A stretch of DNA of 64,000 nt from Ignelater luminosus (Eukaryota > Arthropoda > Insecta > Coleoptera > Elateridae). The translations under genes and the position numbers were made by a program. The stretch is from the NCBI GenBank assembly GCA_011009095.1, contig VTPC01003716.1, positions 26,858 to 90,857 on the forward strand, read 5' to 3'. How positions within the stretch are numbered: the stretch's first letter is position 1; each line of letters opens with the position of its first letter. Below, piece after piece: positions 36,200 through 48,300 of the stretch. The notes under the pieces were generated by a model, which saw only the letters and a program-made list of their open reading frames with translations, had not been told where the DNA came from and searched no databases.

Positions 36200-36465
36200 A
36201 CCAAGAATTACTTTCCTAAATACTGAAAGAATTTCCTGAATTGTTCCGTTGGTCAATTCAATTTGTTTTCTAAGCGGGTCACTGAATCCTCCATGCTCCC
36301 AACCATAGTCAATTTCCTTGATATACTAAAGCACGCTTTTGGAAGAGTCTGATACATTTTTGACGGTTTTGTAAGAACCATTAAACGGTTCCCTTTGCAT
36401 ATCTGGGTGATTCATCATCCCCCGAAATCGCCTCCCTCAGTGTTTCGCGCCCGACACTTACTTGC
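36200..36465 (+). pseudogene. Ty3/gypsy-like polymerase trace
   Basis: Two short blocks match the entry to a Ty3/gypsy reverse transcriptase. ILKEFPELFRW near 36217-36250 corresponds to the EFPEL motif. VIHHPPKSPPSVFRARHL near 36409-36462 corresponds to the HHIxTxGPPVxARxRRL motif. The segment between them is poorly conserved, with stops. No protease, RNase H, integrase or LTR is identifiable nearby. The trace ends almost exactly where the hAT fossil begins. Short and degraded, so the call is tentative. Confidence 0.4.
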
Positions 36466-36485
36466 CTATCGTGGATAGGGTTAAT

Positions 36486-37398
36486 CGCTCGCTCACCTTT
36501 TTGGTATTATGTGACGAGACTACCGATAATTTGCGAACTGAGCAAATGTCACTGCTATATCGATCCGGACGAAATCTGTTTAAGGGAAGATTTTATAGAA
36601 TTTGTCCCAGTTCAAGATTTTACCGGCGAAGGCATTGCTTCAACTATTATGAGCCGTTTAGAAGCAATTGGCATAAACTTAAATACTCTAATCGGGCGAG
36701 GTTATGACCGAGCTTCAGCTATGAACGGAAGTTTTAACGGTGCTCAAGCAGTACTTACAAGACAATTTCCCTTAGCTCTTTATGTGCACTGCAGCGCTCA
36801 TTTACTGAATTTAGCCATTGCAGACACGTGCAAAGTTCGTGTTTTGTCCAACTGTTTGGGTACCATACATTCAGTAGTGACGTTTTGTTGTACCTCAGCA
36901 TTACGCACCAACGTGCTAAAAGAAACTATTGAAAGAAATATGTCAGAGAGTAGACACAAAAATCTTACTGCTATGTGTGAAACACGCTGGGTTTAAAAAC
37001 ATGCCAGTCTGATCAGGTTTGATGAGCTGTTGATCCCTATTGCTAAGACTCTTGAAAAGTTAAAAGAGACATTCCAAAAAGCCAATCAACTGATTTCAGC
37101 CATACAAAGTGATGATTTTTTGATTACATTAAAAATAGCGTTGAAGATTTTCATGATAACAGTTAATCTCTGCAAATTCCTGCAAGGAGTCGACTGTGAT
37201 TTGCCGATTGCTTGTGAGCATGTAGATGATAAGTACAATATCTCAGATTTGTCAAAACGCTGACGATCATTACTCGGATTTGTTCAAACATGCTTTCGAC
37301 GCAGCGAAACAATTAAAGTATCAAGCATCTGATCATCATCAACTTAGAACATGCTCCAAACGTCTCCAGATTCCCCGTTTCGCAAACCAAGAGAAAGT
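36486..37398 (+). pseudogene. hAT-type transposase (DUF4371/ZMYM1-like), broken
   Basis: Conserved blocks run in order: VLCDETTDNLRTEQMSLL, then after a one-base frame change near 36560 IDPDEICLREDFIEFVPV, GRGYDRASAMNGSFNGAQAV, ALYVHCSAHLLNLAIADTC and CETRWV. A TAA at 36994-36996 interrupts the frame, which then resumes (KHASLIRFDELLIPIAKTLE) to about 37263. A second frame change leads into HYSDLFKHAFDAAKQLKY and RLQIPRFANQ, ending at a TAA. This is the catalytic RNase H-like core of hAT transposases, a family also domesticated as ZMYM1-like genes. The N-terminal BED or TTF finger and the C-terminal dimerisation domain are missing. With two frame changes and a stop it is dead. Confidence 0.8.
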
Positions 37399-37399
37399 T

Positions 37400-40300
37400 T
37401 AAACTCGCTACCGAAGGTGTTTTTGCCATTTTCAACAACCTGCAACCGGCAGTTGAGGACATTTTAGAGAACACTATCCTTCAGGTAATCACTTCTATCA
37501 CCATGCTTCTCTGCATACATTTGCAGTCTGTTCCATGCTAAGCATGGACATTGCCTCTTGTTTCTTTGTAGTAGATTCCACGCAAAGAGAGGATTGAAGA
37601 GAGAATTTCTTACTGCCAGGTCAGTTAATTTGATAATGGTGATGATAATAATCAAGGTGACCCTGTTCCAACGAACCAATGGAGCCCGTCTACAGCTGTG
37701 CCTTTGCTGACTTTCCAGGATGACGCTGATGAGTCTTACTTGCGGTGATGCCTGTAGCCATCTTTGCTTGGATTGCCTTGGATTGACGATTATTACAGTT
37801 TGCTACTCAGAAGATATTAAAAAAAAGTTTGTAGTAAATTCAATCTGGATTTGATGAATTTTAATTCAGAAACATTTGCAGTTTAACACTTTTTTTTCTT
37901 TGAGTTTAACGTTTCTAAAAAGCTAAGAAGTAGTAGCTAACAAATTTATAATTTGGGACGGTGCTGATATTTGAGAGCTCAACCCTGTTTATTGACACAG
38001 ATCACTAAATAGACCTTTTTGTGGTCTGAGGGAAGACTACCCCTCACATCACAAAATCAAGATTCACTTAATTTATTATAATGTCTAACAAAAGTAAAAC
38101 TAAAACGTGTAAGATCGACAACAAACTAAAAGGCAACAGTTAGAAAGCAGAACGTTCCGGACATTAACAAAGCAAATGTCAATTCTGCTGACTACCAAGT
38201 TTATCAATAAATTATACCAAATTTTTTCTTATTTCAACAAAACGGCGTTGTCAAATATTAGTAGGTCGCAAAAAAATTGCCACTAATGATTTAACATTAC
38301 GGCCTAATAAATTAACGAACGTCTAAGTTATACATATATATTTCAATGTCACTTTCGCATACTTCACCAAGAAGTAATTTTAAAATGTAGGTAGTATCAG
38401 ATAGGTAAGAGAACGCGGAACTTGGAATAATTTTAAGAGCGCGTCCTTTCACATAGAGAAGTCGATTCTCACGCCAGCGATGTTAACAAAAAAAAGTAGA
38501 GAAGTTTGTTATTTTATTAGTTTTGTATTGCACACAGATAAGGGTGATTATTCCAAGTACATGAATATAGGTTGGCGTTGTTTCTTAATTATGTTTACTG
38601 CTAAAGCTATGCATATTTTAACTTAGTCCGTGTCTAAGCTAATTGGAAATCTGTTCGAAATCGGTTAGATTACATAAATTAATTTACTCAGATATGCATA
38701 CACAAACGTTAGTGCTGTTGTTTATGAACTATTAAATGGTGAACTAGGACGCAAGTTACGCAAATTGCGTTGTAGATTCAACAAATCAAATGGATATTAA
38801 AAATACAAAGACGACGATAGGTGAAACTATGGCGCTTTAAAATTCAATTACTGATTAAATGTTTTCTTTCCTTGTGTTACGAATTTAAAGATACAAGTTC
38901 AAACATAAAGAAGATTCAATAGTCTATTATATTAGTAAGATTCTCACGAATCTCACGAGTATCATGTTCTGATAAAGAAATTTGTTAAAACTATTAAATC
39001 ACAAAATGTTACAACAAAATTTCGGTTATGGAACAATTTTTTACTTCATTTTATTCTTTGTGTTCTAAAAAACAAATAACTGTAAAAGGTCAAAAACGTG
39101 GTTAAAATTTGTAACGCTGCGTATCGCATAATCTAAAACTGTACTTTTTTATAAATAACAAATTTATATTTAATAAACCAATTTTTAAAATTGTTACATA
39201 CAGCTTACAAAGGTAGAATCTATAGATTCGATTTAATTTTTAAAAGCGATGCTATTCCTATTATTATCATTATTATTGCTATTGCTTATTATTCAACAGA
39301 TGCCAAATATGTTTTCAATAATAATAATTTTACATTTTTCTTTACTATTATTATTATTAACATTTAAATTCAAATCGAGTTTACAGAGTTTTTTTCTGGT
39401 AATATAAAGGAATTCTAATTTAATTGCAGCTGTTCATTCTCAATAAAGCTACTAGATTGAGTGTTCAAAAATACAGTGTTATTGCCAGCCATTTAACGGT
39501 AGACTAAATTTGTTGAATAAAGCAGAAAAGCAAGAATTATTTCTCATCACCTTTATTTTCATTAACATTATTAAAACGGTCATTAAAATTCAAGTTTACT
39601 ATTATATACCTGATTAAATAATTTAAATTCTCATTGTTACCACAGTTGTTATAGTAATCAAGTACATTAATGCCTATTTAAAGTTAAACAGAGGAAAAAG
39701 ATCGGGGCTACCTAAATTCCTGAGCTAGATTCTTCCTCTTTTATTAATAATTCTCAGTAATTAGTCTTTTTCAAAATTCTACAACTTACAGATTGAGTGC
39801 CAGAAAGAATTAACCTAAATTACGAAAGAAGTTTGTAAGTACCATACATAAAAGTAGCTACGCCATGGAGCTCAATCCTTACTATTTTTGTCAATAGTCT
39901 AGGTTTAGCACGAAGTTCTTCTCCTTAAACTTATCAATGCAGATGTTTTCACTTTCCGTTGTACGCCAAATTTAGTTATACAGTCAGTGTCAGAAAAACC
40001 ATCTGAAGAGTTGTTGAAATTCCATAGAAATAATTCCTTCATCAATTCTACTCCTGATGTACCACGCCATCGGCTATAGGTTTCTCTCCTGGAAATTATT
40101 CCGGTTGGAGCGACGAAGGAGAGTTAAGCTTACTTTGGTCAAAACCTAAACTATTCTTTCATCGACGTATTTAGAAACTTTACAACAACTCCAACCCTTT
40201 CTCCCGAATATTACCTTCTCATTTCGCATAAATTAGGAGGAAGAGTTATAGTACTGTATGAACATAGTCCAGGCTGCCTTCTCTACATTTTGCTCCTGCG

Positions 40301-40535
40301 CTTCCGGAGTAATAACAGGGCCATCTACAAGAGGACCACCGTCATTTAGTAAAATTTTACGACTGGGCAGGAATGCCTTCGATAGATGCCCGCCTCAAAC
40401 TACACCTCTAGGGAACAACGAAGGAAACCTCAACCTAAACGAAACTTTCTCCAACAATTATTCTGCAGGACACTGAAAATATCTCTCCCGACCTCGAGGA
40501 TGCTTTCGGTCTCTATCTTTACAGTTTATAGCTAT
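37400..40535. other. AT-rich stretch, nothing recognised
   Basis: The first 100 bases may be hAT or another transposon remnant. ATT-rich microsatellite-like runs occur at about 39260-39290 and 39345-39362. From about 40040 the sequence becomes GC-richer and leads into the island at 40540. No coding family was identified. Confidence 0.4.
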
Positions 40536-40539
40536 AATG

Positions 40540-41700
40540 CTACCGTTATAAGTCCCCCATGGGGCTTCTTCAGCCGTGTGGTGTTGAAACATTGGAGTGG
40601 CGTAGAATGATGTTCTTTGTTTATTGGTGCAGAAACGGCCGTTGTTGGTTGAAAGTTGTGGTTGTTCTTCAGCACTCTTTTCCTAGTGGTATTGTAGTAT
40701 CGGAGCGGGGCGCCGATTGCAGTGTGTGGTATGTTGCATGATGTTGAATGGCGAAAGCGTCGGATGGAGCGAAAGATGGTAAATTGGGCGGTGATTTCGT
40801 ACCTGAAGCCCGATGTTGGTGAGCGAAACTTGGTAGGCGTGGTTACGATGAAGGGCTGTTAGCGTCGGTTTTAATGGTTTTTGTAGGCCCAGAAGGGCGT
40901 GTGGTGCTGTCGGAGGGTGCGGATGTAGCATGGCGCATCGGTGGATAATGTTGGAAGGCGTGGTGTTGGAGAGACACGGCCGATGTGGCGTCTAGGGGAA
41001 GAATTGTGCAGAGAGGTCATTGACCCCATACTAGTTGAATTTAATGTTGTTGGTAGTTGTTGGAAAACGGTGCCCCCAGCCGTGATGGTGAATTGCCGAA
41101 GGGGCGATGGATATGATTAGATATCCATCGGCTGTCGCGGTGATGGTATCTGGTGGTCGACGATAAGAAGTCGGTGTTGAAAGTGAACTGGCACTCGGGG
41201 ATTGATGGTAACGGTTGCACGCGAATGGTACTTAACTCGCGGACTGGTGGATTTCGACATACAAACGGTTTCCAGAGCCACACCCCCACTCGTGCGGTGT
41301 AGGAGGTGAGCTCGGTAGCAGCCGCTAGGAATAAACGGAGGCAGTGGTAAAAGGGACTTCGGGGCCGTAAAACCTACTAACGCCGCGGCTCGGGAAGCGT
41401 TCGGAGTACAGACACCCAGGAGAGAACGGGAGATCATACACCCGCGCCAACAGTCGCGCCTCTCCCCTAGGCAGCGACGTACGCGGGTAGAAAAAGGACA
41501 CCGGCTCGGGGAGTCTACGCCTCTCCCAAAACGCAGAGCGCTCCGCCTGGAATGTCGGCGCCGCTACAGGGCCTTCGCCCTCCAGAACGAAAGTTGCCAG
41601 TAGCAGCTGGGTGCGCCTGACGCGGGCCGATGTGTACACACCGGTAAGTGACTGTGGGAGGGATCACTGCCGACGTCTAAACCGAACGAGCACTACGTGG
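40540..41700. other. GC-rich, CpG-containing island with strand bias
   Basis: The most GC-rich part of the window, with GGTGG-type runs on plus and proline/threonine-rich readings on minus (41325-41639, 41117-41437, 40683-40931). The minus reading at 41639 starts with YTSARVRRTQLLLATF, and all three minus frames stay long. Composition and strand bias resemble 1065-1795. I suspect the 5' or LTR region of an unidentified retrotransposon, but there is no family match that I can name and no boundary repeats. Confidence 0.35.
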
Positions 41701-41704
41701 AACT

Positions 41705-42830
41705 GACGCTTAACTCAACGACAGACTAGACAATAAGTGAACATCTTCCAACATTCTTAGAATACTACCGTAATGCGTTTCGCCAAAAAAGGACAGCTAT
41801 TGAATTAGATCTTCTAACACTTAACTTAAAGTTAAACATCTTGAAGTGACTTTACACTTCAAACTAACTTATAATCAACGCATTTACAAAATAATAAAGA
41901 ACAAGTCAACAGCAGTAATGGTGATAAGACAAATGTATGGAAAAATTTAAAAACTCCAGATCAATTGTTGTAGACTGATAATAGCATGCTAAAGCAGTCA
42001 GAACAATAGTGACATTTCGTATAGCAGCCAAAAACACTGCAAATATCAAGAGTACTTAACACAAGCAATACTCTCTTGAATACTGACAATCTGAGAACGA
42101 CAGGCCTTGGTCAATCTTCAACTTGAAGAACAATAGGTACTATAACTTTTAACAAGAGATCAGACTATTACACTATTCAATAGTACACTTGCACAAAACC
42201 TTTAGGTAACTAAATTGACAGAAATCTCTGGAATAATACCTATTTTGAAAACTACTTGATGGATTCATTTGGTTTATTCTACTCTGACTATCCTTAGAAA
42301 AACATCCCATAGTCTTTCAGGCTATCGTAATTGCTATGCAAGGACGCTTATATAAAAACTTAGATTTGGGAAGAAACTACCCAAACAAACAAAACGTACT
42401 ATCTAATAGTCATACGGCACTCAAAACTTTTTTAAGAACCAAGGTCACATAAAAACTGAATGCCAACAGGCATTGGAATGCTGCTAAACTGATTTGATTG
42501 TCACAATTAAATAATTTCAAGGGCAAAAAGTTGGTCAACCAGCTAAACGTTTGTTTTTTTATCCAAAGTCGGTGTTTGGAATGCCACGATACTGTCTGAA
42601 ATATTGGATCAAAGAGCAACAAAATCAGCACAACTTAGAGATGGACCATGAAAACAGCTTCGATAGGCTGATTCTACACGAACAGTCAAATTGATCTGAA
42701 TGGCAGGACACATCAGTGTCAAGCTAATCGGAAGTTTTCCTTTTTGGTCCAGAGCCGAATCTTAGAATATGCAAAAACCAAAAGCAGCAAAATAAAAATG
42801 GACCATCTACAAAAAGAGCTATTAAGCGAG
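41705..42830. other. No gene recognised
   Basis: AT-rich and unremarkable. The only open frame of note is a 73-codon minus reading at 42410-42631 without a motif. Confidence 0.45.
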
Positions 42831-42836
42831 CAGTTA

Positions 42837-42931
42837 TCTATCTCTTTCTCTCTCTCCCTCTCTCGCTTTCTCGCTCGAAGCGTTACGATGTTGCATGACG
42901 TAAAAATAGGCAGTTCTACTGCCTCTACGTC
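42837..42931 (+). promoter_or_regulatory. TC-rich (GAGA-type) tract followed by paired TGACGT motifs
   Basis: A pyrimidine tract of CTCTCT and TCTCGC units spans 42837-42878. About 18 bp later, TGACGT at 42897 and ACGTCA at 42926 face each other around a perfect 7-bp stem, AGGCAGT-TCT-ACTGCCT. GAGA tracts and CRE half-sites are known promoter motifs in insects. No convincing gene follows; an 89-codon ATG frame at 43276-43545 has no motif. The regulatory reading is speculative, and a simple repeat next to a small palindrome explains it equally well. Confidence 0.2.
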
Positions 42932-42939
42932 ACTTGTAA

Positions 42940-45125
42940 TAAGTCTTCGTTACCCTAACGTTTTGGTCGCTGTTTAACAGCCGCGATTTGATAGACAAAC
43001 TTGGCTGGACAACTCTGAAAGTGGTTGTTAGCGGCAAAACAGTGACATTTAACGCAGGTGTGGACTCAAATAAGTAAGTCAGCCTGTAGGACTACAGAAA
43101 GTCTAATTTAGTAGCAAATGTCCTACCTACATTAGAAGCGTAGGAAAATTTTATTTGCAGGACAAAACGAGTTTGATATATTTAGAAAATTCAGGTTTAC
43201 TCGAAACCGATTCAGCTTAGGGAAAAAAACTCAAATATCGACTAGAAGAAAATTGATTGGAAATAGAAACAAAAGATGCTTGATAGACTTGCGTCAGAAA
43301 TAAAAATGACATTTGCGTATTCCAAAAACGGAGATTGCTCACAATCGTCAGCAAGTAAACTTACACCCAAGACTATCATCAAATATGCACAACAATGGGA
43401 TCATGAAATATGTTTTGTGATCGAACGTAGAGAAAATTACGCTACGGGAAACAAAAACAAAATTTTGAAAAATATTATGCAATTCTTGACAATAAAATTT
43501 TACTTGCAAATTATTGTAGTTAGCGGGACTAAACAATATTGGTAATAAAGTCTGGCCTTAGTCTCCAAACATTCAAATGTCAACTTTATGTGGGATACTT
43601 GGACAAATATCAAGCTATTAAATCCTGAAGCTATAGGTAATTAACGAATCAATATTTCTTTATAAATTCAAATATTCAAAATGGAAATAAATTATAAGAA
43701 AAATGATGGAAACAGTTTTGATTTCTTTTGTTTCTTACCTTGCTATTTAATTATATTTTTATTTTACTTATTGTTTATAGCTCTTATGCTCCACTTCTTC
43801 GTATATTTCTTGTTCTTATTTAATTCAATTGTTTGAATGTTTCGATTTCTCAATAACATTTAAAGAAAGCCATACAAAAGTATTTATATGTTATATTTCA
43901 TATTTATTATTTTACTTTGAAATGATATACATACTATAAATAGCCTTTAATAATTTAAAGAACGAAATAAATAAATAAATAAATTTAAAAATAGATTTTA
44001 ATTTGTAGTAGGTACAATAATAACATTAATATCCCACGATCTTAAATTAAAATAACCACAACTATTAGAAACCGATACTAACCCCATTAATATTGCATTA
44101 TAGTATACTATTTATTGCACGCAAGTGCATATCGTAGACCAAGTGATCCGCAGATAAGCTGCAGATATAATTATAGCTCTGATTAATTTCACTTCCTAAA
44201 GCTATAGTTATTCACGACTATTAAAGTATTTATATTTCATTTTGTATTATTTCAGATTAAATGCTTGTTCTGTATTGAACCCTTTACTTTTCTAGATTAA
44301 ATGAGAAACATACTATACCAATTATACATAATATTTATCTTTTGTAATTTTAAAGTAAACTGCAAAGCAAACCAAATTTCTAATTAAAGTAATATTCAGT
44401 ATACAACGTGTATGCTGAAGTGGAAACGACCTGTTTTAATATTTCAATGCTCAGTTGACTAAAGAAAAATATTTGAATATACGTGTGAGAGAATGCCTCT
44501 TTTTTATCTTAAATAGGGTACAGAGTGATTCACTAGTAATGACAAGTCTAGTAGAAGCTGAGATGCAGCCTACAGGTCACTTCAACTTTTTTCATTTTAC
44601 AAACATCATAAGACAGAGAGACATACCTGGTTTTCTGTTTTGTATTTTGACATAATCTAGAACCACCAAGAGCATAGCCACAGCACCTACAGCTAGTGTT
44701 CAGCTATAATGCAATCCAAAATTACCGTTTATTTTGCAAATGGATGCGAGTCCTTTACCAACCAGATGGGGACCAGCAAACGGTGATATTGTGTGCTAGC
44801 ATAGCTTAGCTCGAAGATTATTAACAGCAAACACCTCCCTTGGTTTCAGCAGATGAAGAACAAAAAGCACTTCCCTAGAAAAGAAATCCAGTTTCCGGAC
44901 ATTCTATCTTCCAATCCTATAATAGAAGTCGGTGGATATGACCATATCACAGTTCTTTAAAACTATATAATTGACGCTTTTTGTATTTATTTAGTTTGAT
45001 ATGACGAACTTACTGAAATGGCATTACAAAATCCAATCTAACGGGAAAGTCGTATGAGAGTTTGGATAAGTCTGAAGTATTAAGTACAAAAAAGGGCCTG
45101 TGGAAAGTTTTTACCAATTTTAGAA
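42940..45125. other. No confident gene
   Basis: AT-rich. An ATG-started frame of 89 codons at 43276-43545 (MLDRLASEIKMTFAYSKNGD) and another of 66 codons at 44455-44655 carry no recognisable motif. They are within the range expected by chance in such DNA. Confidence 0.4.
43965..43984. repeat. AAAT microsatellite
   Basis: Five uninterrupted AAAT units in an A/T-rich context. Confidence 0.8.
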
Positions 45126-45129
45126 ATTC

Positions 45130-45587
45130 CAGGGTCCTTCCCTGCGAATAATACGTACAAGATTCCCTGACTTTTCCATGTTTTCCTTGGCCCTTACTTT
45201 GTGAACCTTAATCAACAGTTATTTTATATAAAATAAGGTACTCGGACTTTTCAACCAACGAGTGAGCAGAACAAAATTTTTTTGGAAAGACTGACTTGTA
45301 GTAGTTTTGTAAATATATGGATCTTCTAGCAGCTGAACTTTTAAATAAATGGAATTGGAATTCATTAAATGACCAGTTCGCCACTGATAGATTTCCAGTT
45401 GACACTGAGGTCAGTGCAACAAAGCATACTACGTGCAATCGACATGTGTGAATCAGTATATTGTGAGATATGTCGTTTAAGCATAAAAAGAAAATGAGTA
45501 TGAGTATGCACAAAATTTTTTTAAGAAAAGTTAAAAATGCATGACAATTCTAGGCCTTCTAGGTTTCCTAGGTGAAGGAGAACCCTG
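45130..45587. mobile_element. Possible MITE with CAGGG ends (458 bp)
   Basis: The left edge reads CAGGGTCCTTCCCT and the right edge, reverse-complemented, CAGGGTTCTCCTTCACCT. They align with a small gap. ATTCCCTGACTTTTCC repeats the CCCTG motif inside the left end. CAGGG termini are common among hAT elements. An 8-bp target duplication is not evident (AGAAATTC against AATTACTA), and no transposase lies inside, so the call is tentative. Confidence 0.35.
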
Positions 45588-45589
45588 AA

Positions 45590-46990
45590 TTACTACTAAT
45601 AAAAAAGTTATGGACAAACAAAATCGAAAATTTAGTTATGTGATTCAGTTAGGACACAGCCGAGATCCAGTCGCCAATCTAGTCAAAATGTTCACATTCT
45701 TGTTTTCTAACAATAGAAGAAACTCTACGCTTTAGAGGAAGTTAAGCGAGTTTTTTTACTAATATCATTGGGCTGCGCTGAAACGAGAAATCCGCTGCAT
45801 GCTGTGCGCCCAAAGCAACCCGATGCCCTACAAAGATGTGTTACGCCGTAACATTTTATTTTGAAACGCTTTGTATATTTTCGAATTTGAAGTACTTTGT
45901 ATATTTTTGTTTTATTTTCAATAATTTTCTCATGTTGGTTTTTCATTGACTTATTTTCATCAATTTTTTGTATTATCTAAAAATTCCTTTTTACATGTTA
46001 GCTTAGAAATCAGCTGTTTCATTTTCATGCAAATATTATATTTCCATTCAGTCCTTCTAGTGATATCTAGTGATTAAAATTTGTATTGTATGAGTTGTGA
46101 ATTCTGCGCTTTCCTCTGCAGACCTCAAACATATACACACGTTATTTTCGTTCCTTCAGCGATTGGATTTTCAGGTAAATCAGCTTTTGCATTCATTTTA
46201 TTTTGTCTAATCCTTTGATTATTTCTATAGGATTGCCTTTTTCCTTTCTACCGTATCGTCAATTATTATCGTTATCCCGCTGTTTACCTACTTATTACCA
46301 TTTGGATTGCAATTGCGTCGTTAAGACCACTCCAAGGGCGGGGTCGCCATCTTGATCCATGTTTTATAATTGACTGATAATTCAATTATTAATCTGTTAT
46401 GAGGAATTGGTTTATGGAATATCCCTATACGTTGCTGGTGACCATCTCAATTCAAAATCTAGAGTCCAGATAGTCCCTATCTCGTTCACATAATATATGA
46501 CAAGACAAAGAAAGGTATTTATTTATTGAATTTCACTTAAATGAATACTCGTTATTGGAGCGTAAGCTAGGTTTTATTATTTAAGTTATTATCAAACTAA
46601 AACTCACTAGAATATTAATAGAATTCAGTTCTTTTAACGTTATTGTTTGACCCTGACTTCACTGCAAAGTAAGTTTGTATCTGTAACAATTATTGTTTTT
46701 GCATTTGATAATTCTCTGTTCTAGTGAAATCAGAGAATCTAGTGAAATTTAATCAATAAAATAACTAATGATTTTTGTGTGTTTATCATAATTTGATTTG
46801 GTTATAAAAATTTTGATTTATCGTTTTCATTTTTTTCTTAATCATAGTAATGCTGTTATGAAGGCCTTCAAGGGTTACTATTTAGTATTATTAAATTGAT
46901 CATACCATAGAGACAATATAATATGAATGTTTTGTTCCTTTTTTTTAACTTAGGTATGTAACGCTAATAAATATATTGAATTATGATTAA
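45590..46990. other. No gene recognised
   Basis: AT-rich spacer between the possible MITE and the DD41D element. No domain or paired repeat was seen. Confidence 0.45.
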
Positions 46991-46993
46991 ATA

Positions 46994-48298
46994 AAGGGTT
47001 TTAAAATAAGAGGTGTTATTTTGAATAGCCCGCTATTTCGGTAGATGTCACTTTTGAAGCTATCATTTTTTGACATTTGACAAGTAGAAACTACGCCATT
47101 AATAAATATGGAACGATACACGCTTCAACAACGCATTGAAATTATTAAAATTCACTATAAAAATGGTGAAAATTTGGCAGAGACGGTTCGTAAAACTCGA
47201 ACATTTTTGGGTCACCGTGAAGCACCTTGTCTGACCGCAATACAGAAATTGGTGAAAAAGTTCGAGCTCTTGGGACAAGTTAGTGATGTGAAGAATAAAA
47301 CCCGTGCACGTCGCTCAAGAACAGCCGAGAATATTGCTGTTGTAGCCGAAAGTGTTAAAGAAAACCCAGGTTTGTCCATTCCTCGTCGTTCTTTGGAATT
47401 AGCCATTCCACAAACGTCATTACACCGTATTTTGCATAAAGATTTGGGTCTTAAGGCTTATAAAGTCCAGTTAACACAAGAACTCAAGCCGGCCGATCAT
47501 CAACAACGTCGTGTCTTTGCTGATTGGGTCGTTGAAATGCATGAAAATGATCCAGAATTCCATCGAAAAATCATCTTGAGTGATGAGGCCCATTTCCACC
47601 TCGGTGGCTTCGTCAACAAGCAAAATTGTCGGATCTGGGGCTCAGAAAATCCAAGAGTTATTGTTGAAAAGTCTCTCTATCCTCAACGTGTGACTGTTTG
47701 GTGCGGTTTATGGTCCGGCGGAGTCATTGGACCTTACTTTTTCGAAAATGAGGCTGGAGCAACAGTTACGGTGACTGGATTGCGCTATCGAGAGATGATT
47801 AACGATTTTTTATGGCCGGAATTGGATGGTATTGATCTGGACAACGTTTACTTTCAACAAGACGGCGCTACGTGCCACACAAGCAACGAAACCGTTGATC
47901 TTTTACGGAAAAAGTTTCCGGACCGTGTTATCTCTCGAAGAGGTGATCACAATTGGCCACCGAGATCTTGTGATTTAACACCTTGCGACTTCTTTCTTTG
48001 GGGCCACGTGAAAGAGAAGGTCTACGCCAACAGCCCAGCGTCGATTCAAGACCTCAAAGATGGAATTCGTGAGGCTATCGAGGACATAGGGCAGCCACTT
48101 TGCGATTTGGTTATGGAAAATTTCATGAAAAGGATATTGTCCTGTAAGCGTGGTCGTGGTGGTCATTTGCCTGATGTTATTTTCCACTATTAACGGCATA
48201 CCTTCCTCTTTATAATGAAATAAACATCCGATCATTTATATTAAAAAATGGCACTTTTCTTTGAATATCAAAATAACACCTCTTATTGGAAAACCCTT
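46994..48298 (+). mobile_element. Complete rosa-like (DD41D) Tc1/mariner element, 1305 bp
   Basis: Inverted repeats of about 31 bp begin AAGGGTTTTAAAATAAGAGG (left) and AAGGGTTTTCCAATAAGAGG (right, reverse complement), differing at two positions. TA flanks at 46992-46993 and 48299-48300 mark the target duplication. The single transposase gene fills the element, with a 114-bp leader and a 105-bp trailer. Everything an autonomous Tc1/mariner-superfamily transposon needs is present and unbroken. Confidence 0.93.
47108..48193 (+). CDS. DD41D transposase, intact, 361 residues
   Basis: Cut-and-paste transposase of the Tc1/mariner superfamily, expected to act in the nucleus on the terminal repeats of its own element and insert at TA. 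The ATG at 47108 gives MERYTLQQRIEIIKIHYKNG, the first helix-turn-helix. IPQTSLHRILHKDLGLK (99-115) is a second helix-turn-helix. Catalytic aspartates are D159 (ILSDEAHFHL), D252 (QQDGATCHTS) and D294 (LTPCDFFLWG), with 41 residues between the last two: DD41D, as in the rosa lineage and some related groups. The length is normal and no stop or frameshift is present. It differs from the DD34D mariners in this window. The choice between rosa and a neighbouring DD41D lineage is inference. Confidence 0.93.
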   Translation: MERYTLQQRIEIIKIHYKNGENLAETVRKTRTFLGHREAPCLTAIQKLVKKFELLGQVSDVKNKTRARRSRTAENIAVVAESVKENPGLSIPRRSLELAIPQTSLHRILHKDLGLKAYKVQLTQELKPADHQQRRVFADWVVEMHENDPEFHRKIILSDEAHFHLGGFVNKQNCRIWGSENPRVIVEKSLYPQRVTVWCGLWSGGVIGPYFFENEAGATVTVTGLRYREMINDFLWPELDGIDLDNVYFQQDGATCHTSNETVDLLRKKFPDRVISRRGDHNWPPRSCDLTPCDFFLWGHVKEKVYANSPASIQDLKDGIREAIEDIGQPLCDLVMENFMKRILSCKRGRGGHLPDVIFHY

Positions 48299-48300
48299 TA

